This document shows, piece by piece, positions 25,749 through 34,341 of a stretch of DNA of 64,000 nucleotides; positions within the stretch are counted from its first letter, which is position 1; each line of letters opens with the position of its first letter. A model generated the notes under the pieces. That model did no database searches. It was not told the DNA's origin and saw nothing but the letters and a program-made list of their open reading frames with translations. The DNA lies in assembly GCA_017416245.1 (NCBI GenBank), contig JAFQCX010000010.1, positions 1-64,000 on the forward strand, given 5' to 3'. Source of the DNA: Oscillospiraceae bacterium. GTDB taxonomy: Bacteria; Bacillota; Clostridia; Oscillospirales; Oscillospiraceae. Position numbers and translations under genes: made by a program.

Positions 25749-26681
25749 TTGACGAAAGGAAATATTTCCACCACGGAAATCGCCAGGATCTGCGGCGTTT
25801 CCCAGGGAACGGTGGATCGCGCTTTGAACGACCGCAAGGGGATCAGCCCAAAGACCAAGGAAATGATTTTGCGTGTGGCCAGGGAATACGGCTACCGGCC
25901 GAACATCCACGCAAGCACCATAGCCGGCGGCAAATCCCATCTCATCGGCGTTGTTATTTTTGATCTGAACAACCCCTATTTTTCCGATATGCTGATGAGC
26001 ATTGAGGCTTACTGCACCTCTTTAGGCTATTCCACCGTGGTGATGTTTACCGACAAGGATCACGAAAAAGAGATCGAATGTATCCAAAGCCTTTATTATA
26101 TGGCGGTGGATGGCATTATTCTGTGCCCTGCCAACAGCGGAAGCGCGTATGAGAAGTATCTGCTCTCATTAAATGTGCCAATCGTCACCCTTGGAAACCG
26201 ATTGAGCGGCATTCCCTATGTTGGTATTGATAATGCATCGGCATCCCGGGATGCCGTGGCGCACGTGCTGAAAAAAGGCTACAAAAAGCTGATCTACGTG
26301 AAGCCTGCGCTAAAGCAGCGAAACGCGTTTGCCCAAGCGCAGCGGCTTGATGCCTTTATTGCAGTGTGTGAAAACGAAAAGGCAGCTTACGTGGTTACCG
26401 ACCTGCAGAATGCCGAAAAAGAACTGGATGCGGATACTCCCTGCGCCATCATCTGCCCCACGGATATTTACGCAATTCAGCTTCTGAGCATTGCCAAAAA
26501 GCATTCTGCCGGGATTATCGGCTTTGATAATATCCGCCTCATAGAAGAACTGGGGCTGACGCTGGATTCTATTGCGCACAACGTGCCCTTAACCGCAAAA
26601 GCAGCCGTCGATCACATTATAAGCGGCACTCCCATCGATTGCTCCGTTCCCCACCAAATCATTGTAAGAGGCTCTGTATAA
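25749..26681 (+). CDS. LacI family transcriptional regulator
   Basis: About 310 residues. The N-terminal helix-turn-helix (TEIARICGVSQGTVDRAL) and hinge (GYRPNIHAS) are followed by a periplasmic-binding-protein-like sensor domain, so it should bind a sugar and release DNA. I choose the TTG at 25749 because GAGGTG ends 5 bases before it; a GTG at 25743 overlaps both that site and the GH116 stop, and would add two residues. Co-transcribed with GH116, which it probably represses at the palindrome 23183-23202. A bidirectional terminator follows. Confidence 0.9.
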   Translation: MTKGNISTTEIARICGVSQGTVDRALNDRKGISPKTKEMILRVAREYGYRPNIHASTIAGGKSHLIGVVIFDLNNPYFSDMLMSIEAYCTSLGYSTVVMFTDKDHEKEIECIQSLYYMAVDGIILCPANSGSAYEKYLLSLNVPIVTLGNRLSGIPYVGIDNASASRDAVAHVLKKGYKKLIYVKPALKQRNAFAQAQRLDAFIAVCENEKAAYVVTDLQNAEKELDADTPCAIICPTDIYAIQLLSIAKKHSAGIIGFDNIRLIEELGLTLDSIAHNVPLTAKAAVDHIISGTPIDCSVPHQIIVRGSV

Positions 26682-26683
26682 GA

Positions 26684-26721
26684 AAACACCGCCACACGTA
26701 CTGTTCGTGTGGCGGTTATTT
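26684..26721. terminator. Bidirectional terminator, lacI-type gene / radical SAM gene
   Basis: ACCGCCACACG pairs with CGTGTGGCGGT, with A-rich sequence on one side and TTATTTT on the other. It separates two convergent genes. Confidence 0.75.
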
Positions 26722-26723
26722 TG

Positions 26724-27593
26724 TTATATCGATTCGCTTTGCAGGTATTGATTGAGGTAGTTTAAGGTTTTCTTTTTATCCGCTGACCACAAAGGGGCGA
26801 TCAAGTCCTTTTTTGCTCCGTCGCCGGTGATCCTGTGGACCACTGTTTCAGGAGGCAACACAGAAATACAGGTCTTCAGAATTTCGGCATAGGCTTCCAG
26901 CGTCAGCGGCTGTACGCTGCCCATCTCATATTCTTCTGCCAGACGGGTGTTTTTAAGAATATGCAGCAGGTGAAATTTCACCCCGTCTGTACCGCTGTCC
27001 ACCGCAAGCCTTGTGGTGGCAACCGGGTCATCGCCGGGAAGACCGATGATGATATGGGTGACGACCTCAAGCCCGGCTTTTTTCAAACGGGAAACTGCAT
27101 CAATGTAGACCTCCGTTTTATATCCACGGTTTACATAATTCGCAACAGAATCGCTGGCGGTTTGCAGACCCAGCTCTACCGTTAGCGGCTTGATCTCGTT
27201 TAGTTCTTTCAGCAGGTCTATGGTGTCATCCGGCAGGCAGTCCGGCCGGGTGCCGATGCTCAGACCCACGATGTAATCGGGGGTGATTGCTTCATAGAAC
27301 AACGCCTTTAATCGTTCAACAGGGGCATAGGTATTGGTAAATGACTGGAAATAGGCGATGTATTTGCCGTCCTTTATTTTGTCGGCAACCCGCTTTTTGG
27401 CGTTTTCCAACTGCTCAGAGATACTCTCTCCGTGTTCGGCGAACTCCCCTCCCCCAAGAGCTGAACAGAAAATGCATCCGCCGGTGGATATGCTGCCATC
27501 CCGGTTTGGGCAGGTAAAGCCCCCGTCCAAAGAGAGCTTATACACCTTGCAGCCGAATTTTTCCTGATAATGGGCATTGGCGGTTTTATACAT
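26724..27593 (-). CDS. TIGR01212 family radical SAM protein
   Basis: 289 residues. A radical SAM enzyme of the YhcC/TIGR01212 group, binding a 4Fe-4S cluster. Visible features: KVYKLSLDGGFTCPNRDG, a second Cys pair in GGCIFC, FQSFTNTYAPVE, GLSIGTRPDCLPD, and VELGLQTASD. Its reaction is not established; some relatives are linked to tRNA modification. The start has AAAGGGGG upstream. It is alone on the minus strand inside a mostly plus-strand block. Confidence 0.88.
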   Translation of the reverse strand: MYKTANAHYQEKFGCKVYKLSLDGGFTCPNRDGSISTGGCIFCSALGGGEFAEHGESISEQLENAKKRVADKIKDGKYIAYFQSFTNTYAPVERLKALFYEAITPDYIVGLSIGTRPDCLPDDTIDLLKELNEIKPLTVELGLQTASDSVANYVNRGYKTEVYIDAVSRLKKAGLEVVTHIIIGLPGDDPVATTRLAVDSGTDGVKFHLLHILKNTRLAEEYEMGSVQPLTLEAYAEILKTCISVLPPETVVHRITGDGAKKDLIAPLWSADKKKTLNYLNQYLQSESI

Positions 27594-27611
27594 TCTGCCA
27601 CCCCCTTTCCG

Positions 27612-27734
27612 TCAGCTTCCATTATAGTATCGGCAGGGTAAAAAAGCAATAACGCGGACAATTCCGGGGATCCCCTGCCACACGCGGTAGCGTGAATCAA
27701 AGCCTTCTAATTGGGAACGATCGGTAATCAGCAT
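27612..27734 (-). pseudogene. Possible 5' remnant of a sialidase-like gene
   Basis: A 40-codon frame starts with MLITDRSQLEGF and continues RYRVWQGIPGI, which to my eye matches the N-terminus of the BNR-repeat exo-sialidase-like proteins of gut clostridia. After GIPGI the similarity stops and the frame ends 15 codons later, so it looks truncated. A good ribosome site (GGAGG, 6 bases before the ATG) and a TATAAT upstream on the minus strand are kept. It is divergent from GH39. Recognition is from memory and moderate. Confidence 0.4.
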
Positions 27735-27827
27735 ATACTGCCTCCACTGCTTGTGATACTCTCATTATATAGGCTGTTTTTACCTGGAGCTATAACAGAA
27801 TTGCTATAAGCAAAGGCGTCCCAAGCG

Positions 27828-27856
27828 TTGACACCACACAGTTTTTGGTATATGAT
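27828..27856 (+). promoter_or_regulatory. Sigma-A promoter of GH39
   Basis: TTGACA, 17 bases, TATGAT, ending 30 bases before the ATG. The rest of the 27594-27885 gap holds the sialidase-like remnant and no other recognised element. Confidence 0.75.
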
Positions 27857-27885
27857 AGTCCCAAATCAAAAAGGAGTGTATTGTT

Positions 27886-29202
27886 ATGGAAACACTGAGA
27901 TTCGACTTGTCCAAAAAGGCCGGCACTTTCAAAATTTTGAACGCCACCAATGGCGGCCCCTGGTACAGGCGGAGCGCCACATCCCAAAACCGCAGCAATC
28001 TGGAAGCTTACAAGGCAGCCAGAATCCCCTATGCCAGAAACCACGATTCTGCCATGTGCGGTGTTTATGGCGGACCTTACAGCCATGACATCTCCAATAT
28101 TTTCCCGAATCCCGAGGCAGATCCCCTGCTGCCTGAATCCTACGACTTTGCCTGCACTGACGATTCCATTCTCTCCTGCCTGGAGGCCGGCACTGAGACC
28201 TATTTCCGGCTGGGTCAGACCATTGAGCACCACATCAAAAAGCACAACACCTTCCCCAAAATGGATTTCAAGAAATGGGCAGTTGTGTGCGAGCATATTA
28301 TCCGTCACTACAACGAAGGCTGGGCTGATGGCTACCACCTGAACATCAAGTACTGGGAGATCTGGAATGAGCCCGATTTGGGTTGTAATGACCCCGCAAC
28401 CAGCAAAACCTGGGGCGGTACACCAGCGCAGTTTTATGACTTTTTCGCAACTGCAGTAAAGCACTTGAAAGAATGCTTCCCCAATATCAAAGTCGGCGGT
28501 CCTGCTTTGGCTCACGATGAGGACTGGGCGGAGGCCTTTATGACGGAGATGGTGAAAAGAAACATCCCCATCGACTTTTTCACCTGGCACCGGTATACCG
28601 GCAGAGTGGGAAGAATCATTGAGAATTCTGAGTACATCAAGGATCTGCTTGTCAGATACGGCTATACCGAAACGGAAAGCCATCTGAACGAGTGGAACTA
28701 CCTAAAGGGCTGGAAGGGTGACGATTTCCAGGCTACCATTAACGCAATTCACGGTATGAAGGGCGCCGCATTTACCATGGCTATTATCTGCGCTGCCCAG
28801 GATTCCACCATCGATATGCTGATGTACTATGACACCCGTCCCTCCGTGTTCTGCGGCGCCTTTGATTATTACAGCTATCAGCCGCTGAAGGGCTATTATC
28901 CCCTTTACTGGTACGGTATGTTCTATGATATGGTTGCCGAGATCAAGGCAGAAAACAAGCTTGACGATGTTTACTCTCTGTGCGGCGTGGACAAAGACGG
29001 CAAGGTGCTTTCCGTTCTGTGCTACTACACCAACGAAGAAGACACTGCAGAAAACAAGTCCGTTAAGGTTGATCTGGGCAGGGAAGGCAAGTATGAAGTC
29101 TATCTGCTGGACGAAAACCACACCAACGAGCTGGTTGCTACCACCAGTGATCTGACCTTCGAGCTGACACCCAACAGCTGTATCTTAATTAAGGAAATCT
29201 AA
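27886..29202 (+). CDS. GH39 family glycoside hydrolase
   Basis: 438 residues. A retaining clan GH-A enzyme of the GH39 type (beta-xylosidase or related). The acid/base is Glu162 in IWNEPDLG and the nucleophile is Glu269 in SHLNEWNY. A (beta/alpha)8 barrel is followed by a C-terminal beta domain from about residue 345. No signal peptide, so it is intracellular. Monocistronic, with a strong promoter and a terminator. The specificity could be xylosidase, but GH39 also includes other activities. Confidence 0.85.
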   Translation: METLRFDLSKKAGTFKILNATNGGPWYRRSATSQNRSNLEAYKAARIPYARNHDSAMCGVYGGPYSHDISNIFPNPEADPLLPESYDFACTDDSILSCLEAGTETYFRLGQTIEHHIKKHNTFPKMDFKKWAVVCEHIIRHYNEGWADGYHLNIKYWEIWNEPDLGCNDPATSKTWGGTPAQFYDFFATAVKHLKECFPNIKVGGPALAHDEDWAEAFMTEMVKRNIPIDFFTWHRYTGRVGRIIENSEYIKDLLVRYGYTETESHLNEWNYLKGWKGDDFQATINAIHGMKGAAFTMAIICAAQDSTIDMLMYYDTRPSVFCGAFDYYSYQPLKGYYPLYWYGMFYDMVAEIKAENKLDDVYSLCGVDKDGKVLSVLCYYTNEEDTAENKSVKVDLGREGKYEVYLLDENHTNELVATTSDLTFELTPNSCILIKEI

Positions 29203-29205
29203 TAC

Positions 29206-29238
29206 AAAAGGCTTGACCAAATCGGTCAAGCCTTTTTG
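29206..29238. terminator. Terminator, GGCTTGACC family copy 1
   Basis: AAAAGGCTTGACC pairs with GGTCAAGCCTTTTT around loop AAATC. It is usable from both strands, ending GH39 and the convergent mscS-type gene. Confidence 0.85.
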
Positions 29239-29268
29239 ATATGTAATGCGCTGCAGAATCGATAGAGG

Positions 29269-30084
29269 TCAGGCGTCCTTCTTGACGTGTACATCCATCT
29301 GGGGGAAGGGAATCGCAATGCCATTGGCATCGAAATCTGCCTTAACCTTCTCTAAAATGTCAAAGTAGACGGTCCAGTAGTCGGCATTGTTGACCCAAAT
29401 GCGGGCGGTGTAAACCAGCGCGCTGTCCCCGTGCTGGGAAAGGCGGACAAAGGGCGCGGGGTCTTGCAGGGCGTTGGGGTGGGATGCGATCGCATTGTGA
29501 ATGATATTTTTAACGGTTTCGTCATTGCTGTCATAGGCAACGCTGAATGCAAGATCCACACGACGCAGGGGCTCTGTGGAGTAGTTTTTTATGGTGGAGT
29601 TGGTAAGCGCGCCGTTAGGAACGGTGATACGCTTGTTATCCACGGTAAGCAGTTCGGTGTAAACCACGGAAATATCCACAACTGTACCGCTTTCACCCTG
29701 GGCCTCGATGTAATCGCCCACCTTAAAGGGCTTAAAGAAGAGGATCATCAAGCCACCGGCGAAGTTGCTCAGTGAGCCCTGCAGAGCCAAACCTACCGCA
29801 ACACCGCAGGAGGCGAGAATGGTGATAAAGGAGGTTGCCGGTACGCCTAAAATCATAGCAACTGTGATAACCAGAATGACGTACAGGGCAATCCGGATAA
29901 AGCTTGTGAGGAAGCTTCGCAGGCTCATATCCAGCTTGTCCAGCTTGGGGGAGGTGCGAATCAGCTTTGCGATCCAGGAAGTCAATTTGATGCCTGCAAC
30001 AAAAATGAGAATTGCGCCTAAAAGTTTAATGCCAAAGGATGTTGCGAATTGTGTGATAACACTTACAAATGCTTGCCAGCTCAT
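29269..30084 (-). CDS. Small-conductance mechanosensitive channel (MscS family)
   Basis: 271 residues. Three N-terminal membrane helices (about 10-35, 60-85 and 90-115), with the pore-lining Gly/Ala-rich third helix ASCGVAVGLALQGSLSNFAGG, then the beta domain (FKVGDYIEAQGESGTV) and the C-terminal alpha/beta domain. It opens on membrane tension to protect against osmotic downshock. The length is close to E. coli MscS. GGAGG precedes the ATG. Divergent from the YitT gene. Confidence 0.92.
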   Translation of the reverse strand: MSWQAFVSVITQFATSFGIKLLGAILIFVAGIKLTSWIAKLIRTSPKLDKLDMSLRSFLTSFIRIALYVILVITVAMILGVPATSFITILASCGVAVGLALQGSLSNFAGGLMILFFKPFKVGDYIEAQGESGTVVDISVVYTELLTVDNKRITVPNGALTNSTIKNYSTEPLRRVDLAFSVAYDSNDETVKNIIHNAIASHPNALQDPAPFVRLSQHGDSALVYTARIWVNNADYWTVYFDILEKVKADFDANGIAIPFPQMDVHVKKDA

Positions 30085-30247
30085 AGGATTACCTCCATAT
30101 CTTTTGTATAGTTTTATTATATATACTGCAGGCCAAAAGTCAAGACAAGGTTTCTGACTGATATGGTATAGTGAACTTTGCCCCGATCAATATATACGCC
30201 AAGGTAAACCCTATCAAAAACCATCACATTGGTAAAGGAAATACCGC

Positions 30248-30276
30248 TTGATTTTCCGTCGTAACAGCGGTATAAT
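30248..30276 (+). promoter_or_regulatory. Sigma-A promoter of the YitT-GDPD-serine dehydratase genes
   Basis: TTGATT, 17 bases, TATAAT, ending 35 bases before the YitT ATG at 30312. Confidence 0.65.
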
Positions 30277-30311
30277 TTGGCTTGTCCAAAGAAAACAGAG
30301 GGGGTTGTAAA

Positions 30312-31190
30312 ATGAAGAAAAGCGTGGAATATATAAGCATTATTTTGGCTGCCGTCTTGCTGGCGTTTGTCTATTATATTTTTATCATAACAAACAGCTT
30401 TGCGCCTGCGGGCTTGAACGGCATTGCCACTATGATTCAATACAAAACCGGCTTCAGTATCAGCTATATGTCCCTGCTGATCAACATCCCCCTATCCATA
30501 CTTGCTTACTTTTTGGTGCAGAAGGATTTTGCGGTGAAAACACTGCTGTTTTCCTTTGTGTATTCCTTTTTCTTTCTGTTTCTGCAAAATTCCGACCTGT
30601 CCTTTATCCAATATAACGCGTTGGGACACGACACCATTTATCCCGTTATTCTCAGCGGTGTGCTTGCCGGCGCGGTTTATGGCGTATGCTTCCGGAACAA
30701 CGCCTCCACCGGCGGCACGGATATCGTTTCCCGGTACATCAACAAGCGGCGGCCGGACACAAATTTCTTTGCTGTCACATTTACCTTAAATGCCATTGTG
30801 GCCATCGCATCGGTTTTTGTGTATTCGGAAAACGAGCTGAATTATAAGCCTATGGCTTTGTGCATTATGTATTGCTTTATATCCACATTTGTTGGAAATC
30901 TGCTTCTGAAAACCACCAAAACCGCTTATAAATTCACCATCATCACTACCCATAAAGAGGAATTTATCGAGGAAATCACCCGGAATCTGCATCACGGCTG
31001 CACTGAGCTGGATGCCATCGGTACATACACGGGCACGAAGCGGTCTGTGCTGATCTGCGTGATCAACAAGCATCAGCTGAACGATTTTCAGAAAATCGTG
31101 GCAAAATACGATAACACCTTCTCCTATTTTGAACTGGTCAACGAAACCTACGGCAATTTCAAAAATATAAAACAGCATATAAAAAACTAA
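30312..31190 (+). CDS. YitT family membrane protein
   Basis: 292 residues. Five or so membrane helices (YitT_membrane/DUF161; the STGGTDIVSRYI segment is typical) are followed by a cytoplasmic DUF2179 domain from about residue 205 (KFTIITTHKEEFIEEI, then GTYTGTKRSVLICVI). The function is unknown; transport has been suggested for relatives. I start at the ATG at 30312 after GAGGGGG, since an ATG at 30282 lies too near the -10 box. The next gene starts 23 bases after the stop. Confidence 0.87.
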   Translation: MKKSVEYISIILAAVLLAFVYYIFIITNSFAPAGLNGIATMIQYKTGFSISYMSLLINIPLSILAYFLVQKDFAVKTLLFSFVYSFFFLFLQNSDLSFIQYNALGHDTIYPVILSGVLAGAVYGVCFRNNASTGGTDIVSRYINKRRPDTNFFAVTFTLNAIVAIASVFVYSENELNYKPMALCIMYCFISTFVGNLLLKTTKTAYKFTIITTHKEEFIEEITRNLHHGCTELDAIGTYTGTKRSVLICVINKHQLNDFQKIVAKYDNTFSYFELVNETYGNFKNIKQHIKN

Positions 31191-31213
31191 ATGCTGAACA
31201 CCAGGAGGCTTTT

Positions 31214-31933
31214 ATGGATACCATGCAATTCAACAAGCAAAACACCCTCGCCGTTGCCCACAGAGGGCTTTCCGGCATTGAAACCGAAAATACAAACGCT
31301 GCCTTCGTTGCAGCCGGCAACCGTTCCTATTACGGCATCGAAACGGATATTCACAGAACAGCAGACGGCAAATTTGTTGTGATACACGACAACAGCCTTA
31401 CCCGCGTTGCAGGAATTGAAATGAATGTGGAGGAGATGGATCTCTCCGCGTTGCAGGAGGTCGTTCTCTTTGATAAGGACGGCAGCAAAAACCGGGTGGA
31501 TCTGCGTCTGCCGGTGCTGGACAACTATATCAGCATTTGCAAAAAATACGGCAAGCATTGCGTGTTGGAGCTAAAGTCCGATTTCACCCAGGAAGAGATC
31601 GGCGCAATTGTCAACATCATCAAGGAACACGACTATCTGGACAGTGTTACCTTTATCTCTTTTGTTTACGACAACCTGACCAAAATAAGAAGCCTCCTGC
31701 CAAACCAGTCTGCTCAGTTCCTTTTCAAGCAGTTTGAGGACGGGCTTGTGGAAAGATTGGTGGCTGACAAGCTGGATGTGGACGTTTATCACAAGGTCCT
31801 GACCGAAGATATCGTTGCTATGCTGCACAGCAACGGTTTGACCGTAAACTGCTGGACTGTTGATGACAAGGAACGGGCAGAAGAATTGGCCCAATGGGGT
31901 GTGGATTACATCACCACAAACATACTGGAATAA
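31214..31933 (+). CDS. Glycerophosphodiester phosphodiesterase
   Basis: 239 residues. A GDPD/UgpQ-type TIM barrel that releases glycerol-3-phosphate from deacylated phospholipid headgroups. The active-site residues are visible: VAHRGLSGIETENT, ETDIHRTADGKFVVIHD and VLELKSD. No signal peptide, so it is cytoplasmic. AGGAGG precedes the ATG. It is co-transcribed with the YitT gene and probably with the serine dehydratase gene 51 bases downstream. Confidence 0.9.
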   Translation: MDTMQFNKQNTLAVAHRGLSGIETENTNAAFVAAGNRSYYGIETDIHRTADGKFVVIHDNSLTRVAGIEMNVEEMDLSALQEVVLFDKDGSKNRVDLRLPVLDNYISICKKYGKHCVLELKSDFTQEEIGAIVNIIKEHDYLDSVTFISFVYDNLTKIRSLLPNQSAQFLFKQFEDGLVERLVADKLDVDVYHKVLTEDIVAMLHSNGLTVNCWTVDDKERAEELAQWGVDYITTNILE

Positions 31934-31984
31934 CAAAAATGCTCCTGCAGCAAGCAAGGAAACAGGCAAAGTGAGGTATCAACT

Positions 31985-33187
31985 ATGAAATCTATCAAAA
32001 GTTTATATAAGATCGGCCTCGGCCCTTCCAGCTCACACACGATGGGCCCGTCCTTTGCTACCGCTGCTTTTTTAAAGGCATACCCCCAAGCGGATTTTAT
32101 TCAGGTCACTTTATTTGGCTCCCTTTCCAAAACAGGAAAAGGACACGGCACCGACAGAGCCATTTCAGAAACATTAACAAATATCAAGCATCAGATCCTT
32201 TTTGATTGCGAAACGGAAACCCCCATTCACCCTAACACCATTGAATTTATCGCTTTCCAAAACAATACGGAGCTGGGCAGAAGGTACTATTACAGCATTG
32301 GCGGCGGCGAGATCAGAACCGATGACAACCTGGCCTGCGCAGAAAAGCAGGTGTATGCCCAGAGCCATTTCAGCGACATTGCAAGCATTTGCAAGGCGAA
32401 AAACATCCGCCTTTCTGACTATGTATTTGAAAACGAAGACCCGGACATCAAGCCCTATTTGATGACCGTTTGGAAGGCAATGCAAAACGCCATCAACGAG
32501 GGCTTGAGCAAAAGCGGCACTTTGCCGGGTGGCCTTTCCGTTGAGCGAAAAGCGCAGTTTTTGTTTAACCAAAAGCACATTGATGAAAGTCCGCAGACCA
32601 GAGAAAACCGTTTGGTTTGCTCTTATGCCTTTGCGGTCAGTGAACAAAACGCCGACTGCGGTGTTATCGTTACAGCGCCTACCTGCGGCTCCTGCGGTGT
32701 GCTGCCTGCAGTTTTAAAATATATGCAGGACAAAAATCACTTTACCGACGAGGATATTATCCGCGCCCTTGCCGTTGCCGGGCTGATTGGAAACATCGTT
32801 GCCACCAACGCATCCATAAGTGGCGCAGAATGCGGATGTCAGGCAGAGATCGGCACTGCCTGCAGTATGGCAGCCGCCGCATTATGCGAGCTGTTCGAAA
32901 TGGGAATCGACCAGATAGAATACGCAGCCGAGGTTGCCATGGAGCATCATTTAGGTCTTACCTGCGATCCCGTTTGCGGACTTGTGCAGATCCCCTGCAT
33001 TGAAAGAAACGCCGTTGCCGCTATGCGCGCGATCAACGCCCTGAGCCTTGCAAATTTCCTGTTCGCAAGCAGGAAAATATCCTTTGATGTAGTGGTTGAG
33101 ACTATGTATCAAACAGGAAAGGATCTATTGCATCTTTACCGCGAAACCTCCGAGGGCGGTCTTGCAAAGCTGTATTCCAACAAATAA
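31985..33187 (+). CDS. sdaA: L-serine ammonia-lyase, iron-sulfur type, single chain
   Basis: 400 residues. It deaminates L-serine to pyruvate using a 4Fe-4S cluster. The beta-type domain comes first (GLGPSSSHTMGPS, HGTDRA), then the alpha-type catalytic domain with its cysteines (APTCGSCGVLPA, SGAECGCQAEIG, TCDPVCGLVQIPC). This is the fused form, unlike the two-subunit enzyme of Bacillus. GAGG precedes the ATG, and a terminator of the GGCTTGAC family follows. Third gene after YitT and GDPD; no obvious functional link to them. Confidence 0.92.
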   Translation: MKSIKSLYKIGLGPSSSHTMGPSFATAAFLKAYPQADFIQVTLFGSLSKTGKGHGTDRAISETLTNIKHQILFDCETETPIHPNTIEFIAFQNNTELGRRYYYSIGGGEIRTDDNLACAEKQVYAQSHFSDIASICKAKNIRLSDYVFENEDPDIKPYLMTVWKAMQNAINEGLSKSGTLPGGLSVERKAQFLFNQKHIDESPQTRENRLVCSYAFAVSEQNADCGVIVTAPTCGSCGVLPAVLKYMQDKNHFTDEDIIRALAVAGLIGNIVATNASISGAECGCQAEIGTACSMAAAALCELFEMGIDQIEYAAEVAMEHHLGLTCDPVCGLVQIPCIERNAVAAMRAINALSLANFLFASRKISFDVVVETMYQTGKDLLHLYRETSEGGLAKLYSNK

Positions 33188-33188
33188 C

Positions 33189-33220
33189 CAAAAGGCTTGA
33201 CGTACCCGTCAAGCCTTTTT
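33189..33220 (+). terminator. Terminator, GGCTTGACC family copy 2
   Basis: AAAAGGCTTGACG pairs with CGTCAAGCCTTTTT around loop TACC. The stem is the same as in copies at 29206, 35644 and 40109, except for the closing base pair. Confidence 0.85.
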
Positions 33221-33263
33221 CGCGCGCAATACGACATTATCCCCCCGAAAACGCGAATAGTAG

Positions 33264-33292
33264 TTGCATTATCGGAAATGTTACAGTATAAT
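33264..33292 (+). promoter_or_regulatory. Sigma-A promoter of the CNNM pair
   Basis: TTGCAT, 17 bases, TATAAT, ending 35 bases before the GTG start. Confidence 0.7.
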
Positions 33293-33327
33293 AGCAGAGA
33301 TTACATTTTAAAGGAGTTGGTTTTTTC

Positions 33328-34329
33328 GTGGACCCTGCCAGTTGTATACTTTACGTGTTATTTTTGTTGCTATCATCTTATTTTGCCGCTGCTGAAACGG
33401 CTTACACCGCCGTCAGTAAGGTGCGTATGCGCACCCTGGCTGATAAGGGGAACAAACGGGCACAACGCGTACTCTGGATCTCTGACCGCTTTGACAAAAC
33501 CCTGATCACCATTCTCATTGGCAATAATATTTTCCACGCAGCCTGCGCATCGCTGTCTGCCCTGTTGGTCATGCAGCAATTCAGCCAGGAATATGTTATC
33601 TACGGCACCCTGCTGACAACGTTCATCGTTTATCTGTTTGCCGAGATGATCCCCAAGTCTTTGGCCAAAGCCCGCGCTGAGGAGCTGGCGCTTTTCTTCT
33701 CCGGCAGTATGATGCTTCTGGTCAAGCTGCTCACACCCATATCGGCAATTTTCTCCGTGATCTCCAAGCTGCTTTCCAAGCTTCTTGCCGGAAAGGAAAC
33801 CAAGACGGTCACCGAGGAAGAGCTGCTGAGCATTATCGAGACCATTGAGGACGAGGGTGTTCTGGAGCCGGAAAAGCAAGCGCTTGTGAATTCCGCAATT
33901 GAATTCCGGGACAAGCTTGCTGAGGATATTATGATCCCCATGGATCAGGTTGCGTGCATAAATGTTGCAACCCCCATTGACCAGTTGGTGGAAACTGTAC
34001 AGGCAGAGAGCCATTCCAGACTGCCGGTTTACGAAAGAAACAAGGATAATATCGTGGGCATTCTGCCGGTTAACCTGTTTTTGAGTCAGTATGTTACCGG
34101 GAAAAAGGTGCCTCTGCGCAAGATCCTGTTAAAGCCTTACATATTTAACTGCAAAACAGAAATATCCGTTCTGCTCCAAAGAATGCGTCTGAACAAGCTG
34201 CATATGGTGTTCCTGGTGGATGAGAACCGCAAGAAGGTTGGCATTCTGACCATGGAAGACCTTCTGGAAGAGCTTGTGGGCGATATCCGGGACGAAAGCG
34301 ACGCCAACGAAGGCGTAGAGCTTCTTTAA
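33328..34329 (+). CDS. CNNM/hemolysin family transporter, short form
   Basis: 333 residues. The DUF21 membrane domain (three or four helices to about 150, with FAAAETAYTAVS near the N-terminus and FAEMIPKSLAKA) is followed by a CBS pair (SHSRLPVYERNKDNIVGIL, HMVFLVDENRKKVGILTMED). It lacks the C-terminal CorC/HlyC domain present in its neighbour. Relatives are linked to magnesium or cobalt transport. The start is GTG after AAGGAG. It is followed 12 bases on by a longer paralogue, so the two may act as a heteromer. Confidence 0.88.
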   Translation: MDPASCILYVLFLLLSSYFAAAETAYTAVSKVRMRTLADKGNKRAQRVLWISDRFDKTLITILIGNNIFHAACASLSALLVMQQFSQEYVIYGTLLTTFIVYLFAEMIPKSLAKARAEELALFFSGSMMLLVKLLTPISAIFSVISKLLSKLLAGKETKTVTEEELLSIIETIEDEGVLEPEKQALVNSAIEFRDKLAEDIMIPMDQVACINVATPIDQLVETVQAESHSRLPVYERNKDNIVGILPVNLFLSQYVTGKKVPLRKILLKPYIFNCKTEISVLLQRMRLNKLHMVFLVDENRKKVGILTMEDLLEELVGDIRDESDANEGVELL

Positions 34330-34341
34330 GGAGGGCGGATC

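Noticed and set aside
30117..30440. Minus-strand open frame overlapping the YitT start
   Set aside because: It is antisense to the YitT promoter and coding region and resembles no protein family.
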